A DNA stretch of 10,800 nucleotides from CAMBDR01 sp046597185. GTDB lineage: Bacteria; Pseudomonadota; Gammaproteobacteria; Burkholderiales; Burkholderiaceae_D. Each line of letters opens with the position of its first letter. Positions within the stretch are counted from its first letter, which is position 1. Under the pieces are notes generated by a model. It saw only the letters and a program-made list of their open reading frames with translations. It did no database searches and was not told the origin of the DNA. The stretch spans positions 1 through 10,800 of the forward strand of contig JBKJLF010000827.1 of NCBI GenBank assembly GCA_046597185.1, read 5' to 3'. The translations under genes were made by a program, and so were the position numbers. This document shows positions 6,583-10,800 of this stretch, in pieces.

Positions 6583-6681
6583 GATTGTAATCGAAACTGT
6601 GGCATTTTGCCGAAAAGCCGTGATTTTGCCAGTCAAGCTGGCATGCTTTGCGCGACGTTGCCACTGGGTTGGATTACAATC
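6583..6681. repeat. Widely spaced 10-bp inverted repeat upstream of the ParA-like gene
   Basis: GATTGTAATC (6583-6592) and GATTACAATC (6672-6681) are exact inverses separated by 79 bp. The left copy is part of the palindrome CGATTGTAATCG; a further GATTAC follows at 6685-6690 next to the ribosome site. A hairpin TGCCAG-TCAAG-CTGGCA lies between them. The arrangement looks like paired operator sites in the GFA/ParA divergent region; no regulator is identified. Confidence 0.5.
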
Positions 6682-6703
6682 ACGGATTACTTTAGGAGGC
6701 CTC

Positions 6704-7399
6704 ATGGCAACAATTCATTTTATTGGCGGGGAAAAGGGCGGGGTAGGTAAATCGGTGGTGGCGCGTTTGTTGGCGCAATACATGATTGATAAGGAATTGC
6801 CCTTTATTGGCTTTGATACCGACCGTTCGCACGGCGCATTAATGCGCTATTACGCCGATTATTCATCACCCACAGTGATCGATAATTATGAAAATCTGGA
6901 TGCGATTATCGAAGCCGCACATGCCGACCCGGAGCGCCGCATTATTGTCGATTTGGCGGCGCAAACCCATTTCCCGCTAACGAGTTGGTTTGAAGAATCG
7001 GGCGTGCTGGAATTGGCCAGTGAAATTGGTTTGCCGATTTACTATTGGAACGTGATGGATTCCGGCAAGGATTGTGTCGATTTGCTGGGCAAGCTGTTTG
7101 ATCAGTATCAGGATCGTTTGCATTATGTGCTGGTGCAAAACCAAAGCCGGGATGATGATTTCACGATTCTGGAAAATTCCGGTTTAAAGCAGCGTGCGGC
7201 GCAATACTATGCCGACATCATCAACATCAAGCGGCTGTATCCGGCGGTGATGAGTAAGATTGACAGCTTGAGCCTGAGTTTTTGGGCCGCGAAAAACAAG
7301 GTGGATGACCAGCCTGCCGCGCTGGGGATGTTGGAGCGGCAGCGTTTGAAGATTTGGTTGAACCATGCGTATGCGGAGATTGACAAGGTGGGGGTGTAA
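6704..7399 (+). CDS. ParA/MinD-type P-loop ATPase, stand-alone
   Basis: A 231-residue deviant-Walker ATPase. The start at ATG 6704 has a strong AGGAGG seven bases before it; the frame is open further upstream, but no better start exists. GGEKGGVGKS at 8-17 is the deviant Walker A motif with the signature lysine K11 and the P-loop lysine K16. GFDTD (36-40) is the Walker A' region and IIVDLAAQ (80-87) is Walker B. Such ATPases position DNA or protein cargo by nucleotide-driven dimer cycling. No ParB, MinE or parS-like site lies beside it. Relatives of this type occur on plasmids and mobilisation loci (TraL/MobD-like), so an origin from a mobile element is plausible. It converges on the Rpn-family gene. 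Confidence 0.88.
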   Translation: MATIHFIGGEKGGVGKSVVARLLAQYMIDKELPFIGFDTDRSHGALMRYYADYSSPTVIDNYENLDAIIEAAHADPERRIIVDLAAQTHFPLTSWFEESGVLELASEIGLPIYYWNVMDSGKDCVDLLGKLFDQYQDRLHYVLVQNQSRDDDFTILENSGLKQRAAQYYADIINIKRLYPAVMSKIDSLSLSFWAAKNKVDDQPAALGMLERQRLKIWLNHAYAEIDKVGV

Positions 7400-7403
7400 T
7401 AAT

Positions 7404-7418
7404 GGGGGCTGCGCCCCC
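7404..7418. terminator. GC hairpin between convergent genes
   Basis: GGGGGC-TGC-GCCCCC lies in the 31-bp space between the ParA-like stop (7399) and the Rpn-family stop (7431). There is no proper T run on either side, so it is at best a weak bidirectional terminator or a pausing structure. Confidence 0.4.
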
Positions 7419-7430
7419 GCAATCAGCGCG

Positions 7431-8309
7431 TTATAAATCTGCAATCTCAGCCAGCGTTAGCCCGCTGGCTTGCGCGATTTGTTCATCGCTGATGCCAAGT
7501 TGCTTGAAATTGCGTGCGGTATTCAAGCGTTCCTGGTGGGCGGCAGCCCGTTCTTGCTTAATGCCTTTTGTGATGCCTTGCTCAATGCCATCGTTCACGC
7601 CATCGTCATAAGCCGTATCGATGACATTTTTTAGATCCCGGTAATACTTTAAACTGGCCTGATAAGCAGCGCGCTCTTGCGGCTTAAATGCGACCAGCTC
7701 GGCGATATGAAATAATTTCTCAAAGACACTTTCCTGTAGCGCTGCGGGAATGGTATCCAGATCGGGCAAATGCCGGAACACATAAAACCATTTATCTTGC
7801 AAAGTCTTCAACTCGTCCAGCGTTTTGGTAAAATTGGGTAAGGTGATGTAAATAAAAGTTAATTTATCGTAGAAAATCTGGTTATTTTGATTTTGCAATT
7901 GCACGGTGTGGATCACATCGCTCTTGTCGCCATCATCAAAAATAAAATCCAGAATGCCGATGGTGTACACCGCTTGCAAGCGAAAATTCCAGTTCCCTTT
8001 TTGGCCCTGCTCTTGGATCGGAAAGCTGGCGTAGTAGACGCTACGGTCTTTAAAATAGTTTTGTTTGGCTTTTTGCAACTCGACAATAAAATAAGTGCCG
8101 TTGGGTGTTTTGCAGTGCAAATCAAAAATAGCTTTGCGGTCAAGCGCGCTGACGCCCTGCCATTCACTACGGCTGTATTCGAGTTCGGCGATTTGGTGTT
8201 TGGCGGGTAGCAGGGTGTTGAGGAAGCTGATCAGCAAGTCTTTATTCGGTTCTTCGCCAAAGACTTTTTTAAAGCCAAAGTCGGTAAAAAGATTGATGTA
8301 TTTGTCCAT
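7431..8309 (-). CDS. Rpn-family PD-(D/E)XK nuclease/putative transposase
   Basis: A 292-residue protein of the Rpn (recombination-promoting nuclease)/PDDEXK_2 family. The family is known from E. coli RpnA-E, DNA nucleases that raise recA-independent recombination; many copies were earlier labelled as putative transposases. The N-terminus MDKYINLFTDFGFKKVFG is characteristic. The nuclease core includes D63 in IFDLHC and E77 in FIVELQK, with Q79/K80 completing the motif. The C-terminus has a hydrophilic, helical stretch (DGVNDGIEQGITKGIKQER) and a short HTH-like tail (LGISDEQIAQASGLTLAEIADL, split here by residue 281), as is usual in this family. ATG 8309 is preferred because GGGG lies about six bases upstream and the motif begins there; a GTG four codons earlier is less likely. 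It is divergent from the PRTase-FGE gene, with about 200 bp between them. Confidence 0.88.
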   Translation of the reverse strand: MDKYINLFTDFGFKKVFGEEPNKDLLISFLNTLLPAKHQIAELEYSRSEWQGVSALDRKAIFDLHCKTPNGTYFIVELQKAKQNYFKDRSVYYASFPIQEQGQKGNWNFRLQAVYTIGILDFIFDDGDKSDVIHTVQLQNQNNQIFYDKLTFIYITLPNFTKTLDELKTLQDKWFYVFRHLPDLDTIPAALQESVFEKLFHIAELVAFKPQERAAYQASLKYYRDLKNVIDTAYDDGVNDGIEQGITKGIKQERAAAHQERLNTARNFKQLGISDEQIAQASGLTLAEIADL

Positions 8310-8507
8310 ATTGCACCCCACAGCAAAAACGCCATTTTAGCATGGCAAGGGCGTGCGTTGGTTTTTGCCTGTGCCAATATGGCAGCGTCGGTTTTACGTG
8401 CTATGTGGCGTATGGGGTTTTTGTGCGCGGAAACGTGCAAAGCAGAACCAATTTGCGCTATTGTTGCAATACTTGCCTGTTTTATTCACTTGCCCGGATT
8501 ATTGTTC

Positions 8508-10325
8508 ATGCCTGATCGTCATCTTTATCACCATCACTATTTCAAAACGCTGGGCGAAGCCGAGTTGGCGCATTTGGCGCAGCGTTGTCATGCTTGGGGT
8601 ATGCATCCGGCGGAGTTTGCCAAACGTATTAGCCTTTGGTTGGAAAATTTTGATGATGAGGCCGATTGGCCGCTGGCTTTGAAGCTGGTGAATGCGCTGG
8701 AATATTATAGCGAGGCGGCGTTTCATCAGTTGTTGAAGAAGCGGCAAGATGCGGTTGAGCGTTATTTGGCGCGCCAAGGTTTGGAGTCGGCGCGCGTCTG
8801 GTTTGCCGTGCCGAACGATTTGGCCGATAGCGCCACCCGCCACGCGCATCCGCTTTCCAAGGTGTGGGCTTTACCGAATGAGCGCTTTATTTCGTTTGCG
8901 CAGTTGGGGCAGATGGCGGGTTTGGGGGCGCAGGATACCTTGATTTTGTTTAACGATACCTATGGCAGCGGCAAGCAGTTTATGCGCGAGGTTTGGCCTG
9001 GCGTTGCGCCCTTGGTGGGGAAGGTGGGGGCGGTGTTGATTGTGGGTGCGGCGATTGCTGCCGAAGCGTTTGCCTTGTTTAAGCGCGAGGCGGTGGGGGC
9101 GCAGGTGATACCGAATTATCCGGTGGTGACGGTGAATAATCTGCAGGGCTTTACCGGGGCTGATGTGGCGCGGCTGGGGGAACTGGGGGCGCTTGTGTAC
9201 CCTAAGTATCCGCAGGGGTTTGGGGGCTGTGGGTTGTTGCTGGCTTACCACTTTCAGTGCCCGAATAATAGCTTGCCTTTGATTTGGGCGGATGGGCGGA
9301 ATAATGCGGTGGCGGGGCGGCGGGTTTATCCTTGGACGGCTTTGTTTCCGTATGTTGGCAAGACGCGGGCAGCGGGGGCGGTTGCGGCGGTGGCTGCGGT
9401 TGCGCCTGCCAGTGCGCCTGCGGTTACACCCGTGCATGTGCCTGCCCCCATACATGTGCCTGTTGTGCCCGCCCGCACGCCCACGGTTGCGCCTGTGGCC
9501 GTGGCTACCGAGCCGGAAGGCAAACCTGCATGGGCCAGCGGGCATGGCAAGGATGAATTTGGCTGGTGGGCAGAATTTGTGGTGCGCGGCGTCAAGCAGC
9601 GCATGCGCTATATTCATCCGGGGCGGTTTGTGATGGGCTCGCCGTATAGCGAAGAGGGTAATGAAGATGATGAAAGCCCACAGCACGGCGTGACGATTGG
9701 CCAAGGGTTTTGGCTGGCTGATACCGCGTGTACCCAGGCTTTGTGGCAAGTGATAATGGGTGATAACCCGAGTGCGTTTAAAGAAAGCGGGGCCGATGCG
9801 CCAGTAGAACAGGTGAGTTGGGATGACGTTGCGCTATTTTTGCCCAAGTTAAATGTTATGTTGCCGGGCTGCCGGGTCAGTTTGCCGACCGAGGCGGAGT
9901 GGGAATATGCTTGCCGCGCCAGCACCACGAGGCCATTTTATTTTGGTGAGAATATTTCGGTTGAGCAGGTTAATTATGAAGGCAATTATCCCTACAATAA
10001 TGCGGCCAAGGGCAAGTATCGGGCGGCTACGGTGCCCGTGAAGAGTTTGCCTGCGAATAAATGGGGCTTGTACCAAATGCATGGCAACGTGTGGGAATGG
10101 TGTGCGGATGGTATGCGTACCTATGCTGCGGATGAGGTGGTTGATCCCGGTTTGGCAGAGGTGTTATCGGCGCGGAGCGGCGATGAAGTGCGCGCGTTGC
10201 GCGGTGGCGGGTGGAGCCGCCGCGCGCGGTGCGCGCGTTCTGCCTACCGCTACCACGACCAGCCGGACAGGCGGTACGGCGATATTGGCTTTCGCCTTGC
10301 TTTGAGGTCCAAGAGCAGCAAGTAG
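8508..10325 (+). CDS. PRTase-CE-like / FGE-sulfatase fusion protein, candidate DGR target
   Basis: A 605-residue two-domain protein, predicted cytoplasmic. Residues about 1-285 look like a phosphoribosyltransferase domain of the PRTase-CE type, described computationally in bacterial conflict systems: FNDTYGSGKQ (148-157) fits the PRPP loop, CPNNSLPLIW (251-260) and a following WTALFP are family-like. Residues 288-340 form an Ala/Pro/Val-rich linker. Residues about 350-598 are an FGE-sulfatase (SUMF1-type, C-type-lectin-like) domain: GRFVMGSP, SLPTEAEWEYACR, MHGNVWEW, LRGGGW and IGFRLAL. The paired active-site cysteines of true FGE are not both present, so binding rather than catalysis is likely. 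ATG 8508 is favoured because the family similarity begins there; the ribosome site is weak (GGAT). The frame is open upstream to a TTG at 8358. The gene may encode a sensor with variable binding face and nucleotide-acting effector; this role is inference. Confidence 0.85.
   Translation: MPDRHLYHHHYFKTLGEAELAHLAQRCHAWGMHPAEFAKRISLWLENFDDEADWPLALKLVNALEYYSEAAFHQLLKKRQDAVERYLARQGLESARVWFAVPNDLADSATRHAHPLSKVWALPNERFISFAQLGQMAGLGAQDTLILFNDTYGSGKQFMREVWPGVAPLVGKVGAVLIVGAAIAAEAFALFKREAVGAQVIPNYPVVTVNNLQGFTGADVARLGELGALVYPKYPQGFGGCGLLLAYHFQCPNNSLPLIWADGRNNAVAGRRVYPWTALFPYVGKTRAAGAVAAVAAVAPASAPAVTPVHVPAPIHVPVVPARTPTVAPVAVATEPEGKPAWASGHGKDEFGWWAEFVVRGVKQRMRYIHPGRFVMGSPYSEEGNEDDESPQHGVTIGQGFWLADTACTQALWQVIMGDNPSAFKESGADAPVEQVSWDDVALFLPKLNVMLPGCRVSLPTEAEWEYACRASTTRPFYFGENISVEQVNYEGNYPYNNAAKGKYRAATVPVKSLPANKWGLYQMHGNVWEWCADGMRTYAADEVVDPGLAEVLSARSGDEVRALRGGGWSRRARCARSAYRYHDQPDRRYGDIGFRLALRSKSSK
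10197..10304 (+). other. Candidate DGR variable region (VR) at the 3' end of the FGE domain
   Basis: The segment encodes LRGGGW, 23 changeable-looking residues (10215-10283), then IGFRLAL. Within these 23 codons twelve end in C with different first and second bases (AGC, CGC three times, TGC, TAC three times, CAC, GAC twice, GGC). This is what adenine mutagenesis of AAC codons in a template repeat would give. DGR templates for FGE-type targets, as I recall them, encode runs of Asn at just these positions. No template copy is visible in this window. Confidence 0.6.
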
Positions 10326-10375
10326 CCCGGAGGGCTGGGGTTAAGGCGCAGGATGCGCCTGGCACCGGAGGTGCC
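10324..10375 (+). other. Three consecutive hairpins with identical GGA loops
   Basis: AGCCC-GGA-GGGCT (10324-10336), AGGCGCA-GGA-TGCGCCT (10344-10360) and GGCACC-GGA-GGTGCC (10361-10375) have perfect stems of 5, 7 and 6 bp. The first begins inside the TAG stop codon. Hairpin/cruciform structures just behind the VR are known to be needed for target recognition in some DGRs (Bordetella phage type), so this fits a retrohoming signal. A terminator is the alternative, but no T run follows directly; the nearest T-rich stretch is at about 10410-10428. Confidence 0.75.
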
Positions 10376-10442
10376 GGGTTTGGGGGGAAGGTATTGCCCC
10401 GCAGGGTCGATTTTTATTGCTTTTTGTTAATTAAATTTAATC

Positions 10443-10619
10443 ATGAATAAACCAATTATTCCCACGTCGCCAGCCGCAGAGGTTGCAAGTTATGACGCAT
10501 GGTTCCGCGCTAAAGTCCAGCAAGCAATTGACAGCAAAGAACCCCGCATTGAGCATGACGATTTGATAGCCGAAATGGATGCCTTGATCGCCGCCATTGA
10601 AGCAGATGCGGCCATGTAA
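10443..10619 (+). CDS. Small RelB/stability-determinant-like antitoxin, orphan
   Basis: A 58-residue protein: MNKPIIPTSPAAEVASYDAW, then FRAKVQQAID and a C-terminal acidic helix with HDDLIAEMDALIAA. The SYDAWFRAKVQ motif is what I associate with short RelB/ParD-like antitoxins annotated as stability determinants, usually followed by a RelE/ParE toxin. Here the following 181 bases (10620-10800) contain no toxin gene on the plus strand: ATG at 10620 runs only three codons. It is therefore an orphan or a remnant. The upstream region is AT-rich with no clear ribosome site. It lies 117 bp behind the PRTase-FGE gene and was probably acquired separately. Confidence 0.7.
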   Translation: MNKPIIPTSPAAEVASYDAWFRAKVQQAIDSKEPRIEHDDLIAEMDALIAAIEADAAM

Positions 10620-10800
10620 ATGATTTTGTAAATTACCTTGTTCCCTTATATCCAAACTGATATATTTGCAGTGAAGTTGAATTCTCAAGTTTAGACATTC
10701 CCTTGGCCTCAGCAGCCGCTGAAAAGGTAAAAAAACAAATAACAACTGATTGATTATCCACCAAAAAGCAGGCAGAAAGCGCAATTTCTGACAAATGCCA

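Noticed and set aside
8358..8507. N-terminal extension of the PRTase-FGE protein by 50 residues
   Set aside because: It would need a TTG start, has low-complexity hydrophobic content without family similarity, and the domain similarity starts only after ATG 8508.
8871..9749. Long minus-strand frame (292 codons) opposite the PRTase-FGE gene
   Set aside because: It is rich in Arg, His and Pro without any motif, typical of a shadow of a GC-rich gene; the plus strand holds recognisable domains.
10376..10442. Rho-independent terminator behind the PRTase-FGE gene
   Set aside because: T-rich stretches are present, but the only nearby stem (CCC-CGCA-GGG) is three pairs and the GGA-loop hairpins are too far from the T runs.
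10437..10784. Minus-strand frame of 115 codons at the right end
   Set aside because: It covers the antitoxin-like gene in antisense, has no recognisable motif, and does not resemble Avd or a toxin.
10326..10800. DGR template repeat or reverse transcriptase inside the window
   Set aside because: No segment resembling 10197-10304 and no RT motif is found here; the only RT in the window (416-1674) is of group II intron type and belongs to the intron.

Overview
This window looks like an accessory, patchwork stretch of a proteobacterial chromosome. The protein families and roughly balanced to GC-rich coding composition fit a beta- or gammaproteobacterium, but nothing here fixes the genus. There are no rRNA, tRNA or core housekeeping genes.

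Left end (1-2295): nested mobile-element debris. An almost complete group II intron (about 8-1755) carries a reverse transcriptase gene broken by two single-base shifts in homopolymers. The intron sits exactly in the terminal repeat of a decayed RAYT (REP-associated tyrosine transposase) element at about 1756-2295. That transposase gene has lost its middle.

Second block (2388-4438): a hipBA toxin-antitoxin module. It is flanked on both sides by copies of one palindrome (AATCC-N10-GGATT) placed exactly 50 bp apart: two copies before hipB and five after hipA. The last two downstream copies and their linker are a near copy of the hipB upstream control region, so the cassette lies between direct repeats of about 70 bp.

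Third block (4484-6549): two adjacent crotonase-fold (enoyl-CoA hydratase/isomerase family) genes in one likely operon, convergent with a small zinc-binding GFA-family gene.

Fourth block (6583-8309): a stand-alone ParA/MinD-type ATPase, convergent with an Rpn-family PD-(D/E)XK nuclease-like gene.

Right end (8508-10800): the most interesting locus. A 605-residue protein joins an N-terminal phosphoribosyltransferase-like domain (PRTase-CE type, as found in conflict systems) to a C-terminal FGE-sulfatase/C-type-lectin-fold domain through an Ala/Pro/Val-rich linker. The last ~35 residues have the codon pattern expected of the variable region of a diversity-generating retroelement (DGR). Directly after the stop codon come three consecutive hairpins, all with the loop GGA. 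No template repeat or DGR reverse transcriptase is visible before the window ends. A small orphan antitoxin-like gene follows.
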